A stretch of 64,000 nt of DNA. It comes from UBA2040 sp041751955 (GTDB lineage Bacteria; Bacteroidota; Bacteroidia; Flavobacteriales_D; Crocinitomicaceae). The translations under genes and the position numbers were made by a program. The notes under the pieces are model-generated. The model saw nothing but the letters and a program-made list of their open reading frames with translations. It had not been told where the DNA came from and made no database searches. The first letter of the stretch is position 1. Each line of letters begins with the position of its first letter. This document shows, piece after piece, positions 18,872 to 27,057 of the stretch. Location of the stretch: NCBI GenBank assembly GCA_041751955.1, contig JBGSIB010000057.1:12281-76280 (forward strand), written 5' to 3'.

Positions 18872-19339
18872 ATACAGGTTCATCTTTTCTTGGTGAGTAT
18901 TGTAAAAATAACCGGGATTAAGCGGATTCAAGGATTTTCAGGATATCTAGTTCTAAATCCCTTAATGTTGTTTTGATGCACAACACACTTTAGACACTTC
19001 AACAAAAGAAATTTCTTTTGGTATTCAAAAGCTGGATAATTTTGAAAAATTCAGGGATTTAGAAAAACTTGATGCTGTTATTGTGCGAAAATTTAGAATC
19101 AAACTTAGCGGTTTTTTTAAGACCAAATCCAATAAGATGAAGTACTCCTTAACGCCACAGGCGACCTAAATTCTTTGACCCACGTCAATCACAAAACACT
19201 TAATTCCTTAATCTCTTAATGTTTGAATCATTCCGAAACGATCACCATTTTTCATAGGCAATTGTCCTGCTGGATAAATTAAACATTTAGGAGTTTAGAA
19301 GGTTGATTTATTCTCTTATCCCTCCTAATTACCAGATTT
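18872..19339. other. Intergenic stretch with degenerate repeats and a coding relic
   Basis: No intact gene. On the left (18912-18950) lie GGATT-rich near-repeats (GGGATTAAGCGGATTCAAGG); on the right (19197-19220) lie CTTAAT-rich ones (CTTAATTCCTTAATCTC), largely the same words in inverted orientation. Between them, on the plus strand from about 18970 to 19168, an open frame without a start codon reads T-L-D-T-S-T-K-E-I-S-F-G-I-Q-K-L-D-N-F and ends K-Y-S-L-T-P-Q-A-T before TAA. It looks like the 3' remnant of a gene of unknown function. Confidence 0.45.
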
Positions 19340-19711
19340 TTACTTGACGACGAATTTAATCGAAACAGAATTCACACAATGACGGGTATTTTTGGCTGTG
19401 AAACGCTCCCCTTCGAAAACGTGACCCAAATGTCCTTTGCAATTTTTGCAGATGATTTCCACACGACGTCCATCGGCATCGGGCACGCGCTCCACAAACT
19501 CTGAAGCATCATCAAACGATGGCCAACCGCAGCCTGAATCAAATTTATCCTCAGATGTATACAAAGGCGCTTCGCATTGACGACACACAAAAGTACCTTC
19601 CGCTTTGAATTTATTGTACTCGCCCGTTCCTGGGTATTCCGTTCCCTTGCTAAGGATGACGCGTTGTTCATCCTTTGAGAGTTGATTCCAATTTTCTTTG
19701 TCTTTTAACAT
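19340..19711 (-). CDS. msrB: Peptide-methionine (R)-S-oxide reductase
   Basis: A 123-residue cytosolic enzyme that reduces the R epimer of methionine sulfoxide in proteins. Zinc ligands are C43-x2-C46 and C88-x2-C91. The catalytic block R-H-C-V-N-S-V-S puts the active-site cysteine at 112, and G-C-G-W-P-S-F (residues 60-66) is the substrate-binding segment. The Met at 19711 (MLKDKENWN) is chosen because the extension up to 19795 would run through the promoter and start of the divergent cation transporter and has no family counterpart. Confidence 0.95.
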   Translation of the reverse strand: MLKDKENWNQLSKDEQRVILSKGTEYPGTGEYNKFKAEGTFVCRQCEAPLYTSEDKFDSGCGWPSFDDASEFVERVPDADGRRVEIICKNCKGHLGHVFEGERFTAKNTRHCVNSVSIKFVVK

Positions 19712-19755
19712 AGATATAAAGCTACAAGTTTTATTAGAAAGCAATGGAACTAATG

Positions 19756-19763
19756 TATCTTTG
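19756..19763 (+). promoter_or_regulatory. -7 promoter box (TATCTTTG)
   Basis: Perfect TAnnTTTG match 17 bases before the GTG start of the cation diffusion facilitator gene; supports that start. Confidence 0.55.
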
Positions 19764-19780
19764 AATACAAAAATATTCAA

Positions 19781-20656
19781 GTGTCCAAATCCCACGAAGA
19801 AATAGCATTAAAAACGACTTACTATAGCTTGGTTTCCAACTTCTGCTTGGCAACTGCGAAGGGATTTGCTGGATTTTTCGGAAACTCTTATGCACTAATT
19901 GCTGATGCAATTGAATCAATAACAGACGTTTTCGCTTCCCTATTGGTCTGGTTTGGAATAAAATATGCCAGTAAACCAGCTGATGAAAATCATCCATATG
20001 GACATGGTCGAATTGAACCGCTCATCACTTTTATCGTTGTTGGTTTACTTTTGGCATCTGCCCTATTCATTGCTCATGAAAGTATCTTAAATATTCAAAC
20101 GCCACATGATTTGCCAAAAAGTTGGACACTTTACGTCTTGTTGTTGATTATTCTTTGGAAAGAACTGTCCTATCGATATGTTATGAAAAAAGGTAAAGAA
20201 ACCAATAGTTCGTCCTTGAAAGCTGATGCTTGGCACCACCGCAGCGACGCAATAACTTCAGTGGCGGCTTTCGTTGGAATTTCTATTGCACTGTTTTTTG
20301 GAGAAGGCTATGAAATGGCAGATGATTGGGCAGCGCTTTTCGCTTCGACTTTCATCATTTACAACAGTTACAAAATTTTCCGTCCAGCATTAGGTGAAAT
20401 CATGGACGAACATGTTTATGAAGATTTGGTGGCAGAAATCCGAAAAAAAGCCTTACAAGTAGATGGAATTATCACCACTGAAAAATGTTTTATCCGCAAA
20501 TCGGGCATCAGATATCATGTGGATTTACACGCTGTAGTTGATGCGCAGGTGAGCGTTAAAGTTGGACATGATTTGTCCCATGAATTGAAGGATTTCCTCA
20601 AACGAGAGCTTCCTGAGCTTGGTCAAGTTTTGATTCATATCGAACCGTCAAAATAA
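19781..20656 (+). CDS. Cation diffusion facilitator family transporter
   Basis: A 291-residue CDF/ZitB-type divalent metal-proton antiporter of the inner membrane. TM2 carries the metal site A-L-I-A-D-A-I-E-S-I-T-D, with a second pair in TM5 (K-A-D-A-W-H-H-R-S-D-A). The loop N-H-P-Y-G-H-G-R-I-E-P is the family fingerprint. A C-terminal cytoplasmic ferredoxin-like domain (residues 205-291) senses metal. It starts with GTG at 19781, immediately after a good promoter box. Likely exports Zn, Co, Fe or Mn; the substrate cannot be fixed from sequence. Confidence 0.92.
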   Translation: MSKSHEEIALKTTYYSLVSNFCLATAKGFAGFFGNSYALIADAIESITDVFASLLVWFGIKYASKPADENHPYGHGRIEPLITFIVVGLLLASALFIAHESILNIQTPHDLPKSWTLYVLLLIILWKELSYRYVMKKGKETNSSSLKADAWHHRSDAITSVAAFVGISIALFFGEGYEMADDWAALFASTFIIYNSYKIFRPALGEIMDEHVYEDLVAEIRKKALQVDGIITTEKCFIRKSGIRYHVDLHAVVDAQVSVKVGHDLSHELKDFLKRELPELGQVLIHIEPSK

Positions 20657-20673
20657 ATACACTAAAATATCGT

Positions 20674-20681
20674 TACCTTTG
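20674..20681 (+). promoter_or_regulatory. -7 promoter box (TACCTTTG)
   Basis: Perfect TAnnTTTG match 47 bases before the lipoprotein gene start at 20729. Confidence 0.55.
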
Positions 20682-20728
20682 CACGAGTCAATTTGACTCA
20701 ATTTACCTTTTAAATTAAATTAGAAAAA

Positions 20729-21163
20729 ATGAAAAACAAACTAAACCTTTTCGTTTTTCTATTTTTTATCGTGGCCTTTTTAGGAGCATGTAAAAAAGTG
20801 AAAACGAAAAACGTAGAAAAAGAAATTACCTCTGGAACTTGGAAAATCACGCAGTATACTGAAGATGGGGTAAGCGATAATCCACAATTTCAAAATTATA
20901 CCTTCACCTTCAGCGATGGGGGAACTGTAACTGCGGTATATAATTCATTGACAATCTCCGGAACATGGTCAGTTAAGAAAGATAATAGCAATGATGATAG
21001 TGCTAGCGATGTTGATTTCGTACTAAATTTTCCTGCAACAGATGATTTCGATGAAATGAATGACGATTGGGACATTGTTAGTCAGTCTGACACAAAACTG
21101 GAACTCAAAGACGTTTCAGGAGGAAATGGCGGAACGGATTTGTTGACTTTCGAGAAGAAATAA
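20729..21163 (+). CDS. Lipocalin-like lipoprotein
   Basis: A 144-residue lipoprotein with a lipobox (F-L-G-A-C, Cys at 21). The mature part is short and beta-rich, with a G-T-W-K-I-T-Q-Y-T-E-D-G strand followed by Y-T-F-T-F-S-D-G-G-T-V and S-G-T-W-S-V, matching the lipocalin-like domain widespread in Bacteroidota lipoproteins. Role unknown. It has its own promoter and a strong terminator. Confidence 0.75.
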   Translation: MKNKLNLFVFLFFIVAFLGACKKVKTKNVEKEITSGTWKITQYTEDGVSDNPQFQNYTFTFSDGGTVTAVYNSLTISGTWSVKKDNSNDDSASDVDFVLNFPATDDFDEMNDDWDIVSQSDTKLELKDVSGGNGGTDLLTFEKK

Positions 21164-21179
21164 AATAAAGCATACAAAG

Positions 21180-21217
21180 TAAAAAGGCTACTTCCGTAAT
21201 GGAGGTAGCCTTTTTTA
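21180..21217. terminator. Bidirectional rho-independent terminator
   Basis: Stem GGCTACTTCC / GGAGGTAGCC with one G-U pair and a 4-base loop, flanked by A on the left and T on the right. It serves the convergent lipoprotein genes ending at 21163 (+) and 21237 (-). Confidence 0.9.
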
Positions 21218-21236
21218 ATGATTGACAATTCGATGA

Positions 21237-22682
21237 TTAGATCGACAATTCCCCAATCTTCCCTTCAAACTCTTTGATCATATGCTTCACGGATTGTTTC
21301 AAGACATTTTCAGAATCGCTTTTCGTTTTTATCAAGATTTCTCCACCTTCTAATCCAAAAGAGAAGTTCATGTATTTCACCAATTCGATGAGTTTTTGAG
21401 CTCCTTCTAGATCAAAGGCTTTGGTGTCTACTTTTTCGAGATTGATAAATCCAGAAATGGCTGTTTTTCCAAAAGACTCGCAACCCTGTGGTATGTCGAT
21501 TTTAGAACCTGAAACGGCTCCATACAAGGGTGAAGAAGCCCCTGAAATGCCTTTTTCGTCTATTTTTAGTACCATGGTTCCTTTGTTTAAAAAGTTTTGC
21601 GCCATATCTGCCATTGGTTTACCGTTAGGACCAAATCCTGCATAAAATGTAAAGTCTGGAACGATTGCACCTGCTTTGGGTTCCCCGAACATAGCAAAAG
21701 CCATTTTTCCATTAACCAAATTACTCACCTTCCCTCCTGCCATTACCATAGCCATTTGCAAAGGTCCGCCTTCATTCGCCAAAACTTGTTCAAATCCACC
21801 TGGATAGAAATCATCAACCCAAGCTTGCATTTTTTCCATATCTATATTCGTTGCGATAGCCATTTTAGGTTCACCTTGTCCAATTTGAGATCGAATAGAA
21901 GCGTTTGCGTCCGTTTTAAACATTATACGTTTGGCTAGTTTGGCTGAGAATTCATTGTCTATAGCCACACGCATTTGACCTTTTTCAAAATGAATATTGG
22001 CTTGTCCGAAGGATTCTTTCATCATATCGGCTAATTGGTCTTTTTTGTCTTGTGGTAGATTGGCAGTTACTTTATTTGCCGTCACAAATTGATTGTACAA
22101 ATGCGTATTAATAGAAATATCTCCTCTTTGAGCCAATAACTTAGCTCCATTTCCAGTCATTAAATCACCCGAAACCATTTCAAAAGCTTCTTTTGCCATC
22201 AATTGCTCATCAAATTCTTTCGATTGCGAGAAAAGAATCGCCAATTTGTTTTTTATTCCTACGGCTACATCGCCATCGCGAAAATATTGAATGCCGTTTT
22301 TTTCATCGAAGTCATAACCGTCTTTCATTAAGTTTTCTTTCAACTTATCGAAATCTTTGACCTCAGCAAACATATACGTTGTACCCGGATTTCCCTTTTC
22401 GAACGGTCCTTCCATCGCAAAATAGAAACCAGCATCTAGGTTCAATCCATCTTTCATTTTGTTCACTTGATCTTCAATAGCAACACCTATTTTTGGAATC
22501 GATTTGTATTCTGCCTTGTTTAAAATAGACATCACATCAATGGAACCAAAAACAATTACTTGGTCATTGTTTTGAATAAAGGCTGATGCGCTTTCTTCAA
22601 GACTTCTGTTCTCATCCTTTGAACAAGAAGAAATAACAAAAGTAAAAAGGACGATAAACGAGATTTTTAGGAACTGTTTCAT
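21237..22682 (-). CDS. DUF4836 family lipoprotein
   Basis: About 480 residues, with a lipoprotein signal (MKQFLKISFIVLFTFVISSC). The mature part fits DUF4836, a Bacteroidota family of outer-membrane-associated lipoproteins of unknown role: N-terminal S-A-S-A-F-I-Q-N-N-D-Q-V-I-V-F-G-S-I-D followed by M-S-I-L-N-K. The Met at 22682 is chosen because a TAnnTTTG box on this strand (22710-22717) gives it a leader of about 20 bases; the Met at 22697 would have almost none. A longer frame up to 22775 overlaps the divergent gene. Confidence 0.75.
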   Translation of the reverse strand: MKQFLKISFIVLFTFVISSCSKDENRSLEESASAFIQNNDQVIVFGSIDVMSILNKAEYKSIPKIGVAIEDQVNKMKDGLNLDAGFYFAMEGPFEKGNPGTTYMFAEVKDFDKLKENLMKDGYDFDEKNGIQYFRDGDVAVGIKNKLAILFSQSKEFDEQLMAKEAFEMVSGDLMTGNGAKLLAQRGDISINTHLYNQFVTANKVTANLPQDKKDQLADMMKESFGQANIHFEKGQMRVAIDNEFSAKLAKRIMFKTDANASIRSQIGQGEPKMAIATNIDMEKMQAWVDDFYPGGFEQVLANEGGPLQMAMVMAGGKVSNLVNGKMAFAMFGEPKAGAIVPDFTFYAGFGPNGKPMADMAQNFLNKGTMVLKIDEKGISGASSPLYGAVSGSKIDIPQGCESFGKTAISGFINLEKVDTKAFDLEGAQKLIELVKYMNFSFGLEGGEILIKTKSDSENVLKQSVKHMIKEFEGKIGELSI

Positions 22683-22709
22683 ACGTAATGTTTTCATTTT
22701 TATATGGGT

Positions 22710-22717
22710 CAAAAGTA
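22710..22717 (-). promoter_or_regulatory. -7 promoter box (TACTTTTG) of the DUF4836 gene
   Basis: Perfect TAnnTTTG match on the minus strand, 27 bases upstream of the chosen start. Confidence 0.55.
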
Positions 22718-22762
22718 AAATTTTATTTCCAGTCTTAACACCATAATTGTGCCAAGTTACCT

Positions 22763-22770
22763 TAAATTTG
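22763..22770 (+). promoter_or_regulatory. -7 promoter box (TAAATTTG), leaderless arrangement
   Basis: Perfect TAnnTTTG match ending three bases before the ATG at 22774. If the box works as in other Bacteroidota, transcription starts on or within a base or two of the start codon. Confidence 0.55.
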
Positions 22771-22773
22771 CCC

Positions 22774-23340
22774 ATGCATTTTGTTGAACCTCATTTTCTA
22801 TGGCGAGATTTCTATATCGCCGCCGAAGACCCTCAATCTCCGTTCTATGGGAACGTCTATTCTGAATTTGAATTTGAGAACAAAATCTACAACTATGTGA
22901 TTCATCCGCAATGGGATTCCATAGGTTCTGAAACGCTTTTTATAAAGGTTTTGTACATTGATTATGACGATCAATATGCGATTATCGAATTTATAGGCGA
23001 ATGGAACGACGCGATAGAAAACGATATCATGACCTTGAAGCGTGATATCATAGAACCTATTATGGAAACGGGCATCAACCAATTTATTTTAGTCGGCGAA
23101 AATGTTTTGAATTTCCATTATTCAGATGAAAGTTATTACGAAGAATGGTTTGATGAGTTGGAAGAAGGTTGGGTTGCCATGGTGAATTTCCATGACCACG
23201 TGCTCAAAGAATTTTCGAAGATTCACTTGGATCAATACTTTTTTAATGGTGGCGAATTAAACGATTTGGATTGGCGAACCTACACGCCCGATCAATTTTA
23301 TTCCAAAGTAAAAGAAATCGTTGACGAAAGATTGGGATAA
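22774..23340 (+). CDS. Conserved hypothetical acidic protein
   Basis: A 188-residue soluble protein, aromatic and acidic (many W, Y, D, E), without signal peptide or membrane segment. I do not recognise a named domain. Visible blocks are P-H-F-L-W-R-D-F-Y-I-A-A-E-D-P, H-P-Q-W-D-S-I-G-S-E-T-L and E-E-W-F-D-E-L-E-E-G-W. The ATG at 22774 is preferred over 22747 because a strong promoter box lies between them. It shares a divergent promoter region with the DUF4836 lipoprotein and ends beside a hairpin. Confidence 0.7.
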   Translation: MHFVEPHFLWRDFYIAAEDPQSPFYGNVYSEFEFENKIYNYVIHPQWDSIGSETLFIKVLYIDYDDQYAIIEFIGEWNDAIENDIMTLKRDIIEPIMETGINQFILVGENVLNFHYSDESYYEEWFDELEEGWVAMVNFHDHVLKEFSKIHLDQYFFNGGELNDLDWRTYTPDQFYSKVKEIVDERLG

Positions 23341-23373
23341 AAAAAATCCGATACCTCAGTGAAGCATCGGATT
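23338..23373 (-). terminator. Rho-independent terminator
   Basis: Stem AATCCGAT / ATCGGATT with a run of T residues on the minus-strand exit side, 20 bases beyond the stop of the T9SS gene at 23393. It also abuts the stop of the plus-strand gene. Confidence 0.8.
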
Positions 23374-23392
23374 CTATGATTTATCAATATTC

Positions 23393-24283
23393 TTATCTCT
23401 GGATAGAAATCGTTTTTGACGAAGCTACGTTATCTACGAAATAGTGAACGACATACATGCCATTTTTGATGTTTTCTGGGATTCGAACCATTTCTTTGTT
23501 GGAACCTACGGTTGTTTCACCCAAATCAGCGAACAAAACGGAACGACCGCTCATATCCACTATATTAACCGTTGATTTTCCTGAAATCAGTGATCCATAA
23601 GAAATATAAACAGCAGAATTTTGTGCTGAAAAAGAAGCGTTGAAATTATTAACTTTTTCAATCACTTCTTCATTCAATCCCAATGAACTGCCAATTAAAT
23701 GGCTGGAGGTAAAAATGATATCACCTGTATTTGCACCATTATTGTTCGCTGCATTTGATGCAACGTAAATTCTAACTGGGCCAACATCAGTCGCAGGAGC
23801 TACCCAAGACCATGCGAAAGCAGAACCTGAAGAACTACTCGCCAAAGTGTGACTTACATAACTTCTACCTCCACCAGAAAAGTTTTGCGTTCCACCTATT
23901 CCTGCTCCAATAGAGTTTCCAGCAGCCACATTGGTACCGTCTAAAACAGTTGCTGAAAAACCACGTTTGGATGGATTACTAGCGAGACTGAGCGTTATTG
24001 TATATGTCGAACCTGGTGTATATGATGTGACAGGCGTTGTACCGCTGAAGATCGCTACAACATTTTGGGTGGCACCACTTTGAACTGCGCCAACATGACA
24101 TTGCGTGCAATTTGCCTCGCCTGGTGCACCTGTCAATCCTGATTGACCACCGCTAGATTGTTTATTTGAATTTACAGAATGAGATTTTTGGTTTTTCTGA
24201 ATGACAAAATCACCTGATTTTTGCCAAGCAATTGTTAAAGAAGAAGCAACTAATGCTCCCAATAAAATGTACTGTTTTTTCAT
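23393..24283 (-). CDS. Choice-of-anchor V T9SS protein with CxxCH motif
   Basis: A 296-residue exported protein. After an N-terminal membrane/signal segment (ILLGALVASSLTIAW), the mature N terminus contains L-T-G-A-P-G-E-A-N-C-T-Q-C-H, a single C-x2-C-H heme-attachment-type motif near residues 59-63. A beta-sandwich of the Reeler/choice-of-anchor V type (to about residue 200) and a T9SS-type sorting domain (V-N-I-V-D-M-S-G-R-S ... M-Y-V-V-H-Y-F-V-D) follow. The chain would be exposed on the cell surface, possibly with a covalent heme c. It is last in a three-gene set with a beta-barrel and a cytochrome c. Confidence 0.8.
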   Translation of the reverse strand: MKKQYILLGALVASSLTIAWQKSGDFVIQKNQKSHSVNSNKQSSGGQSGLTGAPGEANCTQCHVGAVQSGATQNVVAIFSGTTPVTSYTPGSTYTITLSLASNPSKRGFSATVLDGTNVAAGNSIGAGIGGTQNFSGGGRSYVSHTLASSSSGSAFAWSWVAPATDVGPVRIYVASNAANNNGANTGDIIFTSSHLIGSSLGLNEEVIEKVNNFNASFSAQNSAVYISYGSLISGKSTVNIVDMSGRSVLFADLGETTVGSNKEMVRIPENIKNGMYVVHYFVDNVASSKTISIQR

Positions 24284-24333
24284 ATCTTGTTGTTTTATAG
24301 TTTATTATTAGTCTATTTACCTGTTTCTAATCT

Positions 24334-25203
24334 TTATTTCCTTCTGATTTTAAAGTTTCTAGAAATACTAAAACCTAATCTAAATTGACCTTTTGCCCAA
24401 TCCGATTGATTCAAAGCTATGTATTGAACGTCGCCAAAGCCTCGAGCGTTGGTTAAGTTAATGTGAAAATTATGCCCATTGGTGACAAACTCAAAGCCAA
24501 AAGCCAATGAATTGGTGAAATTCGGACGGATTTCCTCTTCAAAATTTAAGCTTTGAAAATATTCAACTATTACCCCGAAACTTTTTGTAAACTTATAATT
24601 AACGGCAATTCCAACCGCTCCAACCGTATTCAAGTCGTTGTATAAAACATAATTTCGGTGTGTCAAAGTTGGCATGAGGGCCATAGTAAAACGATCACTA
24701 AATTTTCTCGAAATAACAACTTGGTTCGAAAAAGCCATTCTTCTCAAAAAATTTCCATCGTAATTGGCGGCTGAATTGGGGTCGTTGACAGATTTCATAT
24801 AGGTCAAATAGGTCGTTCCAATATAAGCCAATGAAATAGGCATACCTTTTTCTTTATTTTGTGTCAGTAATTTGCCTTTCACAAATCCGTCTATCAAAGA
24901 AGTATATGGCGCTCCAATTCCTTTCGACCTGCCTAAACCCAGCATCCATTTCTTGGTAAAACCATATTCAAAAGCCATACGGATATCTGCAGCTTGGTCA
25001 AAACCGAACGCAGATTGTACACCTCCTAAATCGCCAGCCATATCACCAAAACGATGCTCTATTCGATATTCCCAAGTTTTTGCACCCAAAACTTCTGGAG
25101 AATGAGAATTGATTATTCGGGTTGAGTTGAAGGTTTCTGTTATATCCTGCCCCCAACTTGTCAAACTGATTGAAGCGATTAAAACAAGGATTATTTTTTT
25201 CAT
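24334..25203 (-). CDS. DUF5777 family outer-membrane beta-barrel protein
   Basis: A 289-residue protein with a signal peptide (MKKIILVLIASISLTSWGQ), alternating hydrophobic strands through its length and a conserved N-terminal block V-L-G-A-K-T-W-E-Y-R-I-E-H-R-F-G-D, the fingerprint of DUF5777. It should form a small outer-membrane barrel. It starts 7 bases after the stop of the upstream cytochrome c gene and is followed by the CxxCH T9SS gene, so the three are likely co-transcribed. Confidence 0.82.
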   Translation of the reverse strand: MKKIILVLIASISLTSWGQDITETFNSTRIINSHSPEVLGAKTWEYRIEHRFGDMAGDLGGVQSAFGFDQAADIRMAFEYGFTKKWMLGLGRSKGIGAPYTSLIDGFVKGKLLTQNKEKGMPISLAYIGTTYLTYMKSVNDPNSAANYDGNFLRRMAFSNQVVISRKFSDRFTMALMPTLTHRNYVLYNDLNTVGAVGIAVNYKFTKSFGVIVEYFQSLNFEEEIRPNFTNSLAFGFEFVTNGHNFHINLTNARGFGDVQYIALNQSDWAKGQFRLGFSISRNFKIRRK

Positions 25204-25210
25204 AGTATAA

Positions 25211-26248
25211 TTATTTCTGAGCTAGTTGGCGCAAATAGGCCATCAAATCCTCAATTTGCTGATCACTCATTTTTTCTTTTGTATATCTGGGCATGTATTG
25301 ATTTCTACCCGGCATGGTGTAAGTTCCGTAGCGTGTGATTTGATAAAGAGTTCTATCCTCATAACCTTCCATGTGATGAACAAACATTCTTCCGCTCAAT
25401 ACATCGTTGTCCAATTTTAAAAAGGTAACCCTTCCATCTTTGTGGCAATATAAACACGCGTTTTCATATATAAATTTACCTTTTTCAATATTTCCACCTA
25501 CGCCATATTTGCGGTTTTCACGTGGCATTGTGACATCGAAATGAGCAGAAAATCCTCGAACGAAGGAACTTTCCAAAACATTTAAAAGGTCTTTCTTTTC
25601 ATCACTATTTAGTGCTTGCGGCAGACGAATTCGTTCTCTTTGTTCCTCGGTCAATTCTACATCTTTTAATTTCAATTCGTTTGCTTTGAAGTAGTGCATT
25701 ATCGATTCAAGTTCCCAATCTTTCAAATGTCGACCGGCGGAACAATATTTAGCACAAACCTGAACAGATTCTTCTAATGAAGATTTTGCTTTTGTGATCA
25801 AATCACCATATTTTTTTACATAATCATCGTTGTAAAAAGCCCTTCTGTTGTAAATCCCCCAAAAAGTGGATCCTGGGAGAAAAGGTAGCTTGTTTTTCTG
25901 TGCATATTCCAAACGTTTTTCAGGACTTTGCTCGTTCGATTGTTCAAACTCTCGACCTAAATTATGGCAATCTGTGCAAACGAAATAAGGTGAAATCAGT
26001 TTGCTTTTGAAAAGACCTTTTTTTCTTCGACCCTTTTCAATTAACTCTTTGCCTATCAAAGCTTTTTGTTGGTCGACATTTTGAATGTGATGACTTGATT
26101 TTTGTCCTCCTAGGGCTATAATGGCATCTTCTACCGTCATTTCCTCTGCTAAAATGACCTTGTATGGGGCAATTTTACCATCTTGTTTTTGGAGGGACAA
26201 CAAGAAGAATATGCCTAGAAGAAAAAGTACTCCGAAAGCTTTTGTCAT
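25211..26248 (-). CDS. Periplasmic c-type cytochrome, two CxxCH motifs
   Basis: A 345-residue exported protein. The hydrophobic N terminus MTKAFGVLFLLGIFFLLS is a signal peptide or anchor; this Met at 26248 is preferred over 26314, which adds an unrelated tail. Heme c motifs are F-V-C-T-D-C-H-N-L-G (N-terminal third) and C-L-Y-C-H-K-D-G (C-terminal third). Between them, C-A-K-Y-C-S-A-G-R-H-L-K-D-W-E is a conserved non-heme cysteine pair. The distal methionine candidate is in the M-P-G-R-N-Q-Y-M-P block. It should carry electrons in the periplasm; its partner is unknown but the downstream barrel and CxxCH surface protein are candidates. Confidence 0.82.
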   Translation of the reverse strand: MTKAFGVLFLLGIFFLLSLQKQDGKIAPYKVILAEEMTVEDAIIALGGQKSSHHIQNVDQQKALIGKELIEKGRRKKGLFKSKLISPYFVCTDCHNLGREFEQSNEQSPEKRLEYAQKNKLPFLPGSTFWGIYNRRAFYNDDYVKKYGDLITKAKSSLEESVQVCAKYCSAGRHLKDWELESIMHYFKANELKLKDVELTEEQRERIRLPQALNSDEKKDLLNVLESSFVRGFSAHFDVTMPRENRKYGVGGNIEKGKFIYENACLYCHKDGRVTFLKLDNDVLSGRMFVHHMEGYEDRTLYQITRYGTYTMPGRNQYMPRYTKEKMSDQQIEDLMAYLRQLAQK

Positions 26249-26364
26249 ATTTAAAATTTTCAGGACTAAAGATAAAAAAAATAATGAGGTGCAAGTGTCC
26301 ACTTCTTTGACCATTATTGTGATGTCAAAAAAATGATTAGTTTAGCGGTAACATTGGCTTTCAG

Positions 26365-26928
26365 ATGACAAAACAAGAATTACGATCTGTATTTAAAGAT
26401 AAACGAAAAGGAATTTCCCCCGGTGAATTAAATTCACTTTCCGAGCAGATTATTGAACGTTTGTTGGCCACTTTTCAGCTGGAGAAAAAAACGGTAAGTG
26501 TTTTTCTACCTATTGAACGTCAAAAGGAAATCAACACCTATTCACTTTGGGAAAAAATCAGAAGTTTTGAAGGCAAAGTAGCCATTCCCAAGGTAAATGC
26601 ACCCAAAGGTGATCTAAAACATTACATGCTTGTCAACCATAATCAATTGGCTACAAGCGAATTGGGAATTCCCGAACCACAAAGTGGAAAAATCATAGCT
26701 GCGCTTAAAATAGAAGTAGTTATTGTTCCTCTGCTCTGCTTTGATGAAAGTGGTCATCGTGTGGGATACGGTGGTGGATTTTACGACCGATTTTTGAGTA
26801 AATGTAATCCACAGTGCAAATTCATTGGACTTTCCTTGTTTCCACCTGTAGAAAAAATCGATGATATCAATTCAGACGATATCAAACTTCACGCTTGTAT
26901 TACTCCAACAGAAGTTTTTCGTTTCTAA
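26365..26928 (+). CDS. 5-formyltetrahydrofolate cyclo-ligase
   Basis: A 187-residue enzyme that converts 5-formyl-THF to 5,10-methenyl-THF with ATP, in cytosolic one-carbon metabolism. The family signature G-Y-G-G-G-F-Y-D-R is near residues 131-139, preceded by V-P-L-L-C-F-D-E-S-G-H-R, and the N-terminal K-Q-E-L-R-S-V-F-K-D-K-R basic helix is usual. Divergent from the cytochrome cluster. Confidence 0.95.
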   Translation: MTKQELRSVFKDKRKGISPGELNSLSEQIIERLLATFQLEKKTVSVFLPIERQKEINTYSLWEKIRSFEGKVAIPKVNAPKGDLKHYMLVNHNQLATSELGIPEPQSGKIIAALKIEVVIVPLLCFDESGHRVGYGGGFYDRFLSKCNPQCKFIGLSLFPPVEKIDDINSDDIKLHACITPTEVFRF

Positions 26929-27057
26929 AAAAATTTCCATAACTTCCTGATTATTAATTTATCAGTTTGCAAGAACATTTGCGACTTGGCATACCCTTTG
27001 CCTTATCTCCTTCGGTGGAAATCAAACTTTTTTAAAGAATCCAACGTATAGAGGAAT

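Noticed and set aside
22747..22773. Upstream ATG as the start of the 22774 gene
   Set aside because: A perfect promoter box lies between this ATG and 22774, and the added residues look like translated promoter sequence.
23474..23490. tRNA T-arm-like GGGATTCGAACC
   Set aside because: It lies inside the coding region of the choice-of-anchor V gene and no acceptor or anticodon arms surround it.
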